A DNA stretch of 64,000 nt from Bettongia penicillata ogilbyi (lineage: Eukaryota > Chordata > Mammalia > Diprotodontia > Potoroidae), in contig JAJHZJ010000252.1 of assembly GCA_023548195.1 (NCBI GenBank), positions 441,501-505,500 of the forward strand. Reading direction: 5' to 3'. Numbering within the stretch: the stretch's first letter is position 1; every line of letters starts with the position of its first letter. This document shows positions 32,413-43,934 of this stretch, piece by piece. The notes under the pieces are model-generated. The model was not told the DNA's origin, ran no database searches, and saw nothing but the letters and a program-made list of their open reading frames with translations. The position numbers were made by a program, and so were the translations under genes.

Positions 32413-33345
32413 ATAAGTACCAGAATCTCTAAATCTCAGAATTGGAAGCAACCTCAGTGGCCATTTTGTGCAACCCATAACCTGAAAAAGAATCTCTTCA
32501 AAAAATATATGATGAGTTGTCATGCAGCCTTTTCTTGAACACTTCCAATGAGGGGAAACCTACTACCACTGAGGGTAACCTGTTCCCCTTTTATATTGCT
32601 CTAATTATTAGGAAGTTCTTTCTTATATCAAATCCAAATTGAACTCTTTGCAATTTCCACCCATTGCTCTTGGCACTCTGGGGACAAACAGAACAAATTT
32701 AATCTCTCTTCCTTGTAAAAGCCCTTCAGAGACTGGAGGACAGTTCTCTACTTAGTTGGCAAAAATAGGTTTTAGTGAATTGCCAACAAAGAATTTTTAG
32801 CTGAATAAGTGTAAAAGATTATATGGCTACAAAAGCAGGTGTCCCTCTTGCTATCTAACAAATTCTCTCCCAATGGACAACTCATCTACTCCACTGGTAT
32901 ATATGCAGTGTTAAGAGATCTGGAGGAAGCTTCTCACCATGTTGGACAGATCCTCTGTAGAGAATTTTTTTAACCAAAAGACATAGAAAGCAGTTGCACA
33001 GGATATCAATTTTAGCTGCTGCTACCTTTACAATGTTGATTCCTTCTATCTGCTCCTTTCTTTAAAAATTTTATTTTAATTATGTCTTTTGTTTTTATAT
33101 CTCTTTTATTATCGAATACATCCTGTACCCACCCCACTCAGTATAACAAATTCCTTATAAAAAAGAATATAAAAAAAGAGAAGGAAAAATTCAGCAAAAA
33201 CACACTAAGTAATCACAATCTTCACTAGAGAACTAGATTCATTAATTTGTCAAATGAACAGTAATGCTCAGAACTAAATACAATACCTGAGATGTGGTCT
33301 GCCTATGGCAAAAGCTGCCTAGTACTCGTCATCATAGATCTCTTA
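32413..33345 (-). mobile_element. CR1/L3-type LINE remnant, split by repeat copy 2
   Basis: Left part 32413-32755: aatctcagaattggaagc, cacttccaatgaggggaaac, ttaggaagttctttcttata, tccacccattgctcttggc, ttcagagactggaggacag. These are the antisense CR1/L3 3' region in order. Right part 33240-33345: cagaactaaatacaatacct, gagatgtggtctgcc, agctgcctagtact. Copy 2 of the unclassified repeat lies between and interrupts it. Confidence 0.7.
32757..33235 (+). repeat. Unclassified interspersed repeat, copy 2, contiguous
   Basis: Carries the blocks of copy 1 without the SINE, the hAT-like piece or the 0.9 kb insert: gaattgccaacaaagaattt, aatggacaactcatctac, ttggacagatcctctgtag, agaaagcagttgcacagg, atcaattttagctgctgct. 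It sits inside a CR1/L3 remnant, so it is younger than that LINE. Confidence 0.7.
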
Positions 33346-34389
33346 GTGAAGGAGCCCTGTAACTTTCTATCATATTGTTAGCAAGACAAATAATTCTCAT
33401 GTTATTACAAGACATCAATTCCTACTTACTACTGCTTAAATCCTACTTTCTCTCATTTTATTGACTATGTTAACTCCTGTCATCAAATTACCACTGTTCC
33501 TCTCTTTTAAGACTCAAGTCACTTGCTTCAGCTGCAAGGTCTTTCAGGATACCTGAACAGTCTTGCCAATCTTTCTCCTCCCTATTTTCCTTCAATATAA
33601 ACCTCTTTATACATCCCTTTTTCAATTTTTTTCTCCAGACTATCTCATCTTCTCCTCCCTACACATACAATGCCTTCTTCTCCCTTAAATCTCTTCTATC
33701 TTCCAGTCTATAAATTGCCCTTCTATCACTTCAGCAGCAACACATTAAGTAGATAGGAAAGCAATAATCCCTTCATTTCATTCTAGTGAACAATTTTTAT
33801 ATTTTATATCACAGAAATCCTAAAACACCCAAACTTGAGATATTATAGGAAATTATGATTAACTGGAAAGTTTTTTAGAATGGAATGTTTTCATAAATTT
33901 GATTTTCCCTTTAACTTAGCTGAAAATTTTTAGCTACTTGTTGAAAACCTTCCCAAAATATATTGCTGTTTTCCTTACTAAGTACAGTATAGCAAACACC
34001 ACCTTTAATAATTCAGTGTCTCACAATTTCCCAAGATCATATTTCAGAACTTTATTTACAGTAATACAGATGTTAAAAGTTTATGAGACTGAAGTGAATT
34101 TGTACTGAACCAAGGATATAGTATGGAAATTTGGGGACATTGTTGGACCAAATCCCTGATATCAGCTTTTATTTTTTATCTTCATTTTGCTGTTTCTTCT
34201 GAAAGCCCCTGCAAGTTCTCATTATTTGAAGAGTCTGGCAATTTGAATTTAATTAATCAAGATTTTGCTAAGCTAATTTCATTACATTTTATCCTCAGCA
34301 GGTGATGATGCAGAGTAACCCTCTCTCTCTACATGCACTATAGTCTTCCTCCTCTACTACAGATCAGTAACTTGCCTGGAACATATAAT
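33346..34389. other. No feature recognised
   Basis: AT- and pyrimidine-rich DNA without a recognisable repeat or gene. Confidence 0.35.
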
Positions 34390-35100
34390 CTTTTTTTTTA
34401 ATAGCTTTTTTTTCCAATTACATGTAAAGACAATTTTTTGACATTCATTTTTTTTTAATTTTGATTTCCAGATTTTCTCCCTTCCTCTCTCTGCTCGCCT
34501 CCCTAAAAAGGCAATAATGTATAATCATATAAAACACATTTCCATAATTAGTCATGTTGTGAAAGAAATAGACCAAAAGGGAAGAAAAACATTTAAAAAA
34601 ATGAAGTGAAAAATAGTATACTTTATTCTGCATTCAGATATGATTGGTTCTTTCTCTGGATGTGGATATCATTTTCCATCATGAATCCTTTGGAACTATC
34701 TTGGATCATGGCATTGCTGAGAAGAGCTAAGTCATTCACAGCTGATCCTCATAAAATGCTGCTGTTCCTCGGTACAATGTTCTCCTGTTTCTGTTTACTT
34801 CACTTTGCATCAATTCATACAAGTCTTTTCACTTTTTTCTAAAATCTAAAATCATAATTCCTTATAGTATAATAGTATTCCATTACATTCAAATATCACA
34901 ACTTGTTTAGCCATTCCCCAATTAATGGGCATTCCTTCAATTTCCAATTCTTTGCCTCCACAAAGAGAGCTGCCATAAATATTTTTGTACACTAAGTCTT
35001 TCCCCCTTTTTGGGGTTGGATATAGGCCTAGTAGTGATATTGCTGGATCAAAAGATATGCATAGTTTGATTGCATTTTGGGCATAGTGGAATTTATAATC
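34390..35100 (-). mobile_element. L1 LINE 3' end, antisense
   Basis: Begins with T-rich tail remnants (34391-34399, 34406-34414), then ttcccttcctctctctgctc, catttccataattagtcatg, tagccattccccaattaatg, ctccacaaagagagctgcc, agtgatattgctggatcaaa. Same 3' region as at 7.54-8.12 kb. It contributes spurious frames at 34445-34633 and 34606-34842. Confidence 0.8.
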
Positions 35101-35109
35101 TTAGAGAGT

Positions 35110-35235
35110 TTTTATCTTTAATCTCAGAGGCATGAATTCCTGAGAGCTTAAGTAATTTACTCATGGTAACATAGCTAATATATTTCAGTCAGGTCTTTCT
35201 GATTCCAAAGCTAGACCTAGCCACCATACCATCTG
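35110..35235 (-). mobile_element. MIR/MAR1 SINE fragment
   Basis: taatttactcatggtaacat, tcaggtctttctgattcc and ctagccaccataccatctgc in antisense. Confidence 0.6.
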
Positions 35236-36594
35236 CATCTTCTCTCTCAATTCTTACAACATATTTATGCCTGATCTTTCCAGTTTAGCATGCAATTTCT
35301 AGGAATCAGTGACTATTAGATTAACTTGCTTAATAAATAGCTTAGAAAAGTGTTTAGCAAATGATTTCTTATGTCTTTCTTACATCATGTAGGCTATCAT
35401 ATAAGAGGCAGCTGGTGGAGTTCCATAATGTTGAGAAAATGAAGCCTCAGCACAGCCAATGAATATTCCATCATATATATTTTAGCATGTTGCTTGCTTT
35501 CATTCTATTAACAATAATTTTAAGATTTTGTTTTGTGTGGACTCACAATCCAATTTAATTTATTCTTTAATAAAAGGTTAAAGTAATGAGAGAATTTTGA
35601 GGGTGGAGAGGTATATTTTTTAATTGTAGTACAAATAACGAACTGCTAGATACTCCCTTTATTTGATTCTTTATGGGAACACTTGATACATTAAAATATT
35701 TTTTTCAGCTTAGATCCTGTACTAGATACCTAGAACAATGGCAGTGATTGCATTGGTGCCATGTCGTAACCAATGGCATGTATCAATTTGCCCCTGCTTG
35801 CTATTGTCTGAATGGAAAAGTCTGACAACACTTTCATCCTCAGATGAAGTCATTGCCCCACCTAGATGTCTAGCTCAAGATAATTGTCCTCTTTGGTAAT
35901 CAGAAGTGTAAATTCATTCATTCATTAACATATATTTACAGAATGAGGCCTTCAGCTTTTTTTTTTGTTCTCCAAAGCCCTTAAACAAATGACAGTCAAA
36001 GGACAATACTGCAGTCAGAACAAAACCTAAGCAAAATTATGAAGTCAGCAAAAAGAATTTCAGTGCTGTGAAACTCTCTGTTTTAGTGCTCTTCATTCAC
36101 TTTCCACTCTCCCACTGCCCCAGACACTCCCTTTCACTTATTCTCCCATTTCCATGGCTCCAAAGCTGCCCCCTCATCATTCGGAAAGCCCCATTCCCTT
36201 TAGAGCCCCTCCCACTTACCAAAACTTACTTAATTTCTCATTCTATAAAACATTGCTCTTAGCCAATTGTCAAATTGAAAGGGATGTGATCAAACAATTC
36301 ATGGGAAGGAATAAATGCCTGAAAAGATATAATAGGTTATTCCTCCCAGATGTATGGCCGCTGAAACTGGAGATGGATACACAAACCAGTTTAACTACCT
36401 TAAAATGAAATTTTGGTCATTGAGTGACAGATTTGTGAGGGAGGCTTTGTTTTTGTGTTTTTTTAAGCTATATAAAGTTACTTATCATGTATAAGCTTTT
36501 CTCTCTGCTCATTGAACAAAGAGCTCATTGATGGGACTGGGGCTTATGCTTCTTTGTATCCTATGCAAAATATATAATGCAAAATATATGTACT
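35236..36594. other. No feature recognised
   Basis: Unassigned. Two overlapping plus-strand frames at 36068-36262 and 36154-36408 cover a C-rich stretch and show no known domain. Confidence 0.35.
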
Positions 36595-36745
36595 CAATAT
36601 GAGAGATCTCAACTGACATATATATATATTATACTACATTAGTCTGACATATATATACTACATTATATATAATATATTATAATATATATTATATATACTA
36701 CATTAGTCCAGTGAGTAAATGCATTTTATAGAATTTTATAATACA
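36595..36745. repeat. AT-rich tatata low-complexity region
   Basis: Interrupted TA-rich repeats that include a duplicated ctacattagtc motif (36633-36643 and 36698-36708). Confidence 0.9.
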
Positions 36746-37239
36746 TATATAATATTGAAAGTCTTCATCAACCCTTCCAAACTAATAGCAACAGATATAG
36801 GTCTTCACTAAAACAAATGGGAATGTAATTTAATTTTTCAGGAAACAGGTCCAAACTTGCCCCACATACTTTAGATGAATGGGCAAAATATTCAAGGAAC
36901 ACCTTAATATGCAACTGGACTTTTCCCTTCCTAAAACAAGCCAGATTGTAATAGAAACAGAAGCTCAAACTTGGATTAATCAGACTGAAAAACCAAAATA
37001 ACATGATCTCGTGCTTTGCTCTACAGTTTTAACAACAGTGTCTAAATCAAAATTTTACCATATTTTCCCAGTTACTCTCACATAAGTTATTGAAGAAGAC
37101 TTTTCTGCTGGGTTCAGCCGTAACCACTTGAAACCCATGGTCTTTATTTATTCTACAAATAATAAAGTCAGACAATCCTGGAAGCAAAATGAAAGATGAG
37201 GGAACAGTGTAGAACCAGGTCGGCAAGAGTATTATTAAG
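36746..37239. other. No feature recognised
   Basis: Unassigned. The 78-codon minus-strand frame at 36768-37004 has no known content. Confidence 0.35.
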
Positions 37240-37402
37240 TGATCAACTCAAAAAACATTTATTAAGAGCCTACTATGTGCCAGAAACAATGTGTACTCAG
37301 TGCTGGGGATACAAAAAGAGATGCAAAGAAAAACCAGTTCCTCTCCTCCTGTCTTTACAATCTAAGGGGGCATGGGTGGCAAATGAATATATACGAGGCA
37401 GG

Positions 37403-37403
37403 G

Positions 37404-37441
<38 letters not shown>
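37403..37441. repeat. (TA)n microsatellite inside L2
   Basis: About 38 bp of TA following catatata. Confidence 0.97.
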
Positions 37442-37443
<2 letters not shown>

Positions 37444-37725
37444 AAATAAGAAGTAATTAACAGAGGCAAGGCAGTGAAATAAAGAGGTACTGGGGAAGGC
37501 TCCCTATAGAAAGTAGGGTTCTGATTGAGATTTAAAGGAAACCAGGGAGCTCAATAGTTGAAGCAGAGGAGAGAGAGCATTCCAGGCCAGGAAGACAGCC
37601 AGAGAAAATGCCTGAAGCCAAGAGATAAGTGTCTTGTTCATGGAACACCCAAGAAGCCAGTGTCACTGAACTGAAGAGTTTGTATTGGGGAGTAAATATA
37701 AGGACACCAGAAAAATAGGAGGGCA

Positions 37726-38990
37726 CTAGGCTATAAAGGGCTTTGAAGGCCAGAGCATTTTGCATTTGCTCCTGAAGACAATAAGTAACTGGAATTTTTT
37801 GAGTTGGGAGGTAACATTATTGAACCTGAACTTCAAGAAAATCACTTGAATAGACTGAAGGATCAGCAGATCTACCTGCAGACTATTATAATAATCCGGT
37901 CCTAGTAGGGGCCCATAACAGAGTGGGGGCAATGCCAGACAAGAAAAGGGAGCATATTCAAGAGATGTTGCAGAAGTGAAATTGACAAGCCTTGGCATGG
38001 GAAGGAATAATGAGGAATCCAGGATGACCCTTAGGTTGTGAGCCTGAGGGACTGGGAGAACCATGTTGTCCTCTACTGTAATAGGGAAGGTAGGAATAAG
38101 GGAGAGCTTAGGAGGAAAGAAAATGAACTCTGTTTTGGACATATTGAGTTTAAGATGTCTACTGAGCATACAGATTGAGATACCTGAAAGGCAGAGTTTG
38201 AGGAGGTATAGATAGATTTGAGATCTAAGCATAGGGGTGGTAATTAAATCTGTGAGAACTGATGAGACCATCAAACAAAGCACTATAGAGGGAGAAGAGA
38301 AGAGGGTCGAGAAAAGAACTCTGAGGCACCCCTACAGTTAAAGGGCATGATCTGGAGGAAGATGCAGTAAAGGAGGCAAAGAAGGAGTTGTCAAATAGGT
38401 CAAATGAAAACCAGGAGAGAATGATGTCCTGGAAACCTAGAAAGAAGGGAATATCAAATTGGAGACAGTGATCAATGGTGTCAAAAGCCTCATAGTGGTC
38501 AAGGAGAATGAGGATTGAGGAAAGGTCACTGGATTTGGCAACTAAGATCAGTAGTAACTTTGGAAAAAGCAATTTTGGTGGAATAAGGTTGGAAGCCTGA
38601 TTGTAAGGAGCAAGAAAGTGAATGAGAGGAAAGAAAGTGGAGACACCTATATTGTAGGCGGCATTTTTCTAGGAGTTTAGTTACTAAGGGCAGAAGAGAT
38701 GATAGTTAGATGGTATAGATATGATACAGATATAGATAGTTAGAGGGTATAATAAGATCAAGTGAGGATTTTTTCAGGATAGAGGGAGACAAGGGCATGT
38801 TTGTAGGCAGTAGGAAATGAAACAATAGACAGAATGAGATTGAAAATAAGTGAATGAGTAGGGACGACAAAGGGGCAATCTGTTGGAGGACATAGGATAG
38901 AATAGGATCTCTTGAACAAGCAGAGGGGTGGTAAGGCTAACTCATCATGTGAGATAAGTGTGATGGAGGAAAAAGTGGTAAAAGGCAATA
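37726..38990 (-). pseudogene. L2 ORF2 reverse-transcriptase remnant
   Basis: Three successive minus-strand frames (38758-38988, 38225-38572, 37726-38283) cover most of the L2 RT domain in the right order but different registers. An intact L2 ORF2 would be a single frame with an N-terminal endonuclease. The endonuclease part is absent here. The GVPQG-type loop reads GVPQSSF, and the catalytic YADD is disrupted (YHPYA at the end of one frame). It is non-functional. Confidence 0.85.
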
Positions 38991-38999
38991 GAAGATGAG

Positions 39000-40945
39000 G
39001 ACTTTAAAAGTCAGCGATTGCATCAAGTGTACTTACTCTTTCCACTGATAGAGTTCATAACATATCTGTCATATTACAATGTATCCAGAACTTTAAAGAT
39101 AACAATTGAGCATTATTGTGACTGAAAAATATTCATCACCCTATACACAGATTAGTGATCTGTCTTTCTGATCTGGTCATTGGTAGAAAAAAGGTATAGT
39201 TGATTTCTGAAATAAAGCTTTCTAACTTGGCAGGACCAGTCATAGCTTTTTTCCTACTGCTATAAACTTTGAGAACCCAGAGCCAACTGCATTCCATGAT
39301 GAGATGTTGCCAGTTTAAATTGGGTCTGCCACACTCACTTGTAGTTTACCCTTCATTCTTACTCTTTTCAAAACATTTATCATCTCAAACTTTAGAGGGA
39401 TCAAAGAGTGTTCTTGGATATTTTCTTTCTCATTAATAAAGTTGCTAATTCTTTTCCACTAGTGAATTAGCTCAAGCCCTCATTTCAGTTCATTAAATAT
39501 ACTAGCTAGTAAACTGGAGAACTTTCCTTTCCCAATAGTTTACTCTTTACTAAATATGAAACTATCTTTATCACATGGTATTAAAATCAATGCATGTAAC
39601 ATTTATTAATTATTTACAATATTTTGAGGTACAAAAGAACACAGCCAAATCCCATTCAACCCTTCAAATTGACACCCAATGACTTCTTTTTATTTACGAA
39701 AACTCAGTTGTACGCAGTTTCTTTCAAAATACAAAGTATAATCTCTTCTCAAAAATCTTCTTAAAGATTAAAGTGAAAATAGCTTCATCAGAAAAGAATA
39801 TTGCTCGATCTCCTTTCTCTTCATCTTCTCCAGCTTTTCCTCAATCACAACAGGAAACAATCTCTTCATTTCTCTCAAACTATCATTTATGATAGTCTCT
39901 CTCTACAGTTTATCTCATAGATCCTTATAGATCAAAAGCCAAAACTCCATAATCCCTTCCTGACTCCATATGGAAAAGTATCTCATAGTAAGACATTTTA
40001 TCAGCTATCACCTCGAAACTGCCAACACAAACTATCCTTTCCAGGACATTCCATTTGGCCTTTAAAGATAGAGTAACAGTATTTTAGTCTCTGTGAGAAA
40101 GGCATTTGAAATGGTGGTTATAGACACACGATTACTAGGTTAATCTAGGTAAACATGTATGCCTTAGAGAATGTATAAGGAGAGAAAATAAGTAAAAAGA
40201 AGAGATGAGTATTTTGAAAATAAACGGAAACACTGTTCTAGTAATTTGCCTGTTTTATGAACCTGCTTCAGTTGTACAAGATAAATATGCATTATAATGA
40301 AGGGAGAGATTCCTCCATTTTTCAAATACAATACTTCCACTGAACTTTTCATGCTACCCACATTTATAGCAATCATCTACTTGAAACCAAGTAGTGCCAA
40401 CAAGAGAACACAAATAGTGGTTATGGTTGTACAAACATTATTTGAACCATAAAACATGAATAAACTTCCTGTCTGCTTTCAAAGAGAGAAAAAAAAACTC
40501 CTCAATCCAACCACAGTCCATTGTCTAGGACGTGTGCCATTATGATAACAAAACTACTCTAAATATTTATACACACATTTATTCCTTTTCCTTATTACCC
40601 ACAGGGACACAAGATACTGACATCCCTTTCCTTTCTCCTCAAGAATTCGGAAAAATAAACATGAAACCACAAAGAACTCCACAACGACAAAATGTAGGTG
40701 AATTTTTAAAAATTCATATAACAGAATATTGCCTCCAAGCCAGTAGCATTTATCTGTAATTATGACAAAGGTTTAGACTAGTTTAATGGTAAAAAAAAAA
40801 AGTTGATTTTTAATAGAAAGAGACAATGAGACACACAAATCACTTCTTCTTTACACATTCTACATTACTACTACCCTTCCCTCCTTCTACCTTGATTCTT
40901 TCTCATTTAGTCTTCCCTGTAATTTCTCTGTTTCCATGATACCAC
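39000..40945. other. Unassigned, AT-rich
   Basis: Nearly 2 kb with no recognised repeat except A-runs (40490s, 40790s) and no convincing frame. The 70- and 75-codon frames at 40164-40376 and 40532-40759 are unassigned. Confidence 0.35.
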
Positions 40946-40949
40946 CAAA

Positions 40950-41725
40950 TTCTTTGAGGCTTTGCTTTTAGCATTCATTTTATCTTCTTCTGAGTTTGTG
41001 TTTTTACCTTTCCTGTCACCATAGTAACTTTCTTTGGTCGGATTTTTTGTGGTTGTTGTTTGCTCATTTTTTCCTAGCCTATTTCTTGACTTTTAACTTT
41101 ATGTTAAAATTGTGCTCTGCTTCTGGAGTGGAGAGGGCACTATCTCCAGCTTCAGGTTTTTCATGCTGCTATTTTCAGAGATAGATCTGGAGATATCTAA
41201 GTTTTTGGTTCTTCCAAAGTGGTATTATCTAAAGAGAGGTGTGGTCACTGCTTTCTTAACCTGTGCCCTGATCTGTGAGTGACCAAAAGTATTGTTTTCT
41301 GCCCTGAAACTATGCCCAGGATCCCTTACTCCTGCTACTGTTTCCCCTTGCCCTGGAATTGTGACCAGGAACTGCATATGAGCAATGCAACAGAGTCCTG
41401 TTCCCAGTGTCAGCAAAAGGTGCCCTGCGATTTCCTTCTGATCCTGATCTGACCTGACCTCCTTCACATCTGTGGACTGAAAGCTCTAGAAGCTACTACC
41501 AATTCAATAGCACCCAAGACCTGCTACTGGCTTACTGGGCATGGCCTGCACTGGATTGAGCTCCACTCTCACCCCAAGACAGACCTTTCCTAATAATCTT
41601 CTAAGTTATCTTGGACTGGAAAATTGTTCCACCCGATCCTTTTGTTATCTTTCTGCCACTTTCATTTTGAGGTTCTATTTTAACATTGTAAGGAAACTTG
41701 GTAGAACTCAGGTGAGCCCCTGACT
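40950..41725 (-). mobile_element. L1 LINE 5' UTR/ORF1-start region, antisense
   Basis: ttgcttctggagtggagagg-like wording, tgtgccctgatctgtgagtg, gaaactatgcccaggatcc, aacagagtcctgttcccag, ctggattgagctccactctc and ttggactggaaaattgttcc match the G+C-richer 5' region of a marsupial L1 subfamily in antisense. It is a different subfamily from the 5' UTR at 45.6-46.2 kb. The 80-codon minus-strand frame at 41225-41467 is a by-product. Confidence 0.65.
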
Positions 41726-42119
41726 TTACTCTTGGTTCCACAGCCTCACACCCCATTTATTTTAGTTTTTGATACAGTAAAAGTTCAGTTCATCATGAAT
41801 GAGTTAATAAGTTGTGAGTGATGAGTTCATTTTCCAAGTAACTGAAAATTTAGATTTGAAACATTTTAACCATTTGAATTAAATTGTTATACATTTCCAT
41901 GTGTTAATAAGTAGCAAAAGTTGAGCATGATTTCATATTTCTCAATAGTACAGAACAATTTCCTAATTGTTCATCATTATGAACAATAGGGAGCTATTAA
42001 GATATGTCAGGTTGCTTGTCCCTTTAGTTAATACCCAAAACTACTGTTGGCATGCTGTTAAATAAGCTATAAGAAGGCAATCCTTATGCCCCAGTTGCTA
42101 GTGTCCTCCTTTCAGAATA
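41726..42119. other. No feature recognised
   Basis: AT-rich, unassigned. Confidence 0.35.
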
Positions 42120-42135
42120 GAAATGTATATGTATG

Positions 42136-42178
<43 letters not shown>

Positions 42179-42182
42179 ATAC
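42120..42182. repeat. (TA)n/(TG)n compound microsatellite
   Basis: About 20 bp TA followed by about 26 bp TG. Confidence 0.97.
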
Positions 42183-42224
42183 TTTTATTTAATTTTCTAT
42201 GTACATATTATTTCCCCATGAACA

Positions 42225-42330
42225 GAATATAAACTACTTGAGGGGAGGCACTCATTCTGTATCTTTGTATCCCTAGTGTACGGCAGAGTGAATGTCTACA
42301 CATAATAGGTGTTTAAGGATTAGTGAATGA
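42225..42330 (+). mobile_element. L2/MIR-type 3' tail
   Basis: aatataaactacttgagggg, ctttgtatccctagtgtac, ataggtgtttaaggattag: sense L2-type tail. Confidence 0.7.
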
Positions 42331-42429
42331 ATACAACTCATAAATTCATAGTCTGTTAGAGTTGTAAGGGGACCTTAGAGACCATATAGTGTAGCACAGA
42401 GGCCATCAGGAATAATTAGAATGTGAATA

Positions 42430-42545
42430 TGGAATGTAAATGTCTTGAGAGCAAGAATTCCTTTTTTTTCCGTCTTTTTATCCCCAGCACCAGGACAGTG
42501 GATTGGACACAGTAGATGCCAAAGACATGTTCGATGACTTAGATT
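42430..42545 (+). mobile_element. L2/MIR-type 3' tail, second
   Basis: aatgtaaatgtcttgagagc, ctttttatccccagcaccag, cagtagatgccaaagacatg. It directly follows the previous tail, with a CR1-like scrap (agttgtaaggggaccttag) between. Confidence 0.65.
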
Positions 42546-42830
42546 GTTATCTCACTGAATGCGGTTATTCATAGCCTTCAAATCTTCTCCATTCTCATTT
42601 TTCACCACAGCCTCTTGCTGTCTTTATCATAGCTTCTAATCTCAATGGCTCCTTCTGCTGTTCACTGTTCCTTCTGCCTGTTTCTTATTTTCCTTCTTCT
42701 TTGTATCTTTTCCTCCTTTTTGTTGGTGTTTCCGTTAGTTGTCTCAGTTTTAACATTAGTAGAGATTATCTTTAGCGACCATAGCCAGTCAATAAACAAC
42801 CTACTTTTTTCAGGTTGGCAATGGGACGAA

Positions 42831-43735
42831 TCATATGACATCATTTGTTATCATGGGATGAGAATGTAGACAGTGAAGGAGTAATGGTCCAGAAAGGAAA
42901 TAAGGTGTGGAAGGACTGGAGGTCAAGTGAGCAGTGAGAATGAGGAAGGTTCTGGAGTTGCACGGCAGAAGAAAAAGCAGGATGATAACACTGTGATCAG
43001 ATACAGGAATTTTAGAGTTGATGAACACGGAAGTAGTGCATCTGTAGGTGGCAAGATCAAGGATATGAACAACTCTGTGTGTAGCGGAGGTAAGGTAGAA
43101 GAGTAAGGTAATAGGAAATGAGTAAGTTAAAAGAAGTGATAGATTAGGACGTTTGAAGAAATATTGATAGGTATATCTAAGTCCCCTAAGATTCATGCCA
43201 GAGTAGGGTATGAGAGGAAGTCTCTGAGCCAGATACTAATTGAAGAAGAAGAAGAATGCCCTGGAGGTAAGTTGACAATGACCACCAGAATCTAGACTGA
43301 GTGATAAATACAGATTTTATAAACCTCAGATGAAGGGTGATTACTGAATAGCAGTAGCAGAGGTAAAACCTAGAAACAGCAATAGGGAGCAAAGGGTATT
43401 CCAACTCCCTTATCACAGACTGTGAGCGGGGTGAGGTATGAGTAAAGGCATGACCAGTGTTGAAAAGGGCCATCAGGGAAGCTATGTCATCAAGAAGGAG
43501 CTTAGTGAGAGCCAAAAAATGGAAGAAATGCAAAAGAAAAGGGTTTAAGATGAAATCTAGTTTATTGCCTATAGAGCAGACATTCCAGAGAACATAGTGG
43601 CTTTGGAGTTTGATATCAGAAGAGTTGGACTGAGGAGGAGGATGACTAGGGAAGAGTTGAACAGTGCCAACCAGAAGTTCAGAATCACTGGGATGGGAGA
43701 GTCTGACAAAGTGAAAGTGCATTAATCATTTATGA
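42831..43735 (-). mobile_element. L2 LINE, endonuclease domain region
   Basis: Two minus-strand frames cover the N-terminal apurinic-type endonuclease of L2 ORF2. Frame 43186-43722 has NVCSIGNKLDFI (residues 47-58) and FLALTKLLLDD (69-79). Here the usual catalytic Glu of the LALTE motif reads Lys. Frame 42831-43196 has HRVVHILDL (40-48) and SDHSVI (66-71), the terminal SDH motif. This is the 5' part of an L2, complementary to the RT-bearing copy at 37-39 kb. It is inactive. Confidence 0.85.
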
Positions 43736-43848
43736 ATGAGTTCAGATATGTTACGTGCATAGATGTATAGCCTTAGAGAAGATTCAGAGTAGTATCTAGA
43801 GTCGCAAACCCTGGAGGTCAAGGACCATAATGGGGCTGGCTTCTCATT

Positions 43849-43900
43849 CAAGTCTGAAGCTCCTGGGGCTCAAGTCTGAAGCTCCTGGGGCTCCAGTCTG
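43849..43900. repeat. 22-bp tandem duplication
   Basis: Units at 43849-43870 and 43871-43892 are identical (caagtctgaagctcctgggg plus ct). A third partial unit (ccagtctg) follows. Confidence 0.95.
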
Positions 43901-43934
43901 CCATTCAAAATGTCATGCCATTTGGAAGTTTTTC

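Larger units (their letters stand above)
37240..38990 (-). mobile_element. L2 LINE, about 1.75 kb, 3' tail to RT domain
   Basis: The longest single L2 copy here. Plus-strand order: tail (aaaacatttattaagagcc), 3' UTR (gatttaaaggaaaccaggg), then ORF2 in antisense. The minus-strand frame 38225-38572 carries LLDHYEAFDTID (residues 23-34) and GVPQSSFLDPLLF (81-93), both RT palm motifs. The next frame, 37726-38283, carries LKLNMSKTEF (44-53) and the C-terminal region. The frame 38758-38988 is the upstream RT region. The protein is broken by frameshifts around the YADD site and contains stops. A TA array has expanded inside the 3' UTR. Confidence 0.92.

Noticed and set aside
37726..38283. 185-codon minus-strand frame as a host gene
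   Set aside because: It carries L2 ORF2 wording (LKLNMSKTEF) and lies within an L2 element, so it is a LINE remnant.
43186..43722. 178-codon minus-strand frame as a host gene
   Set aside because: Its motifs are those of the L2 endonuclease domain.
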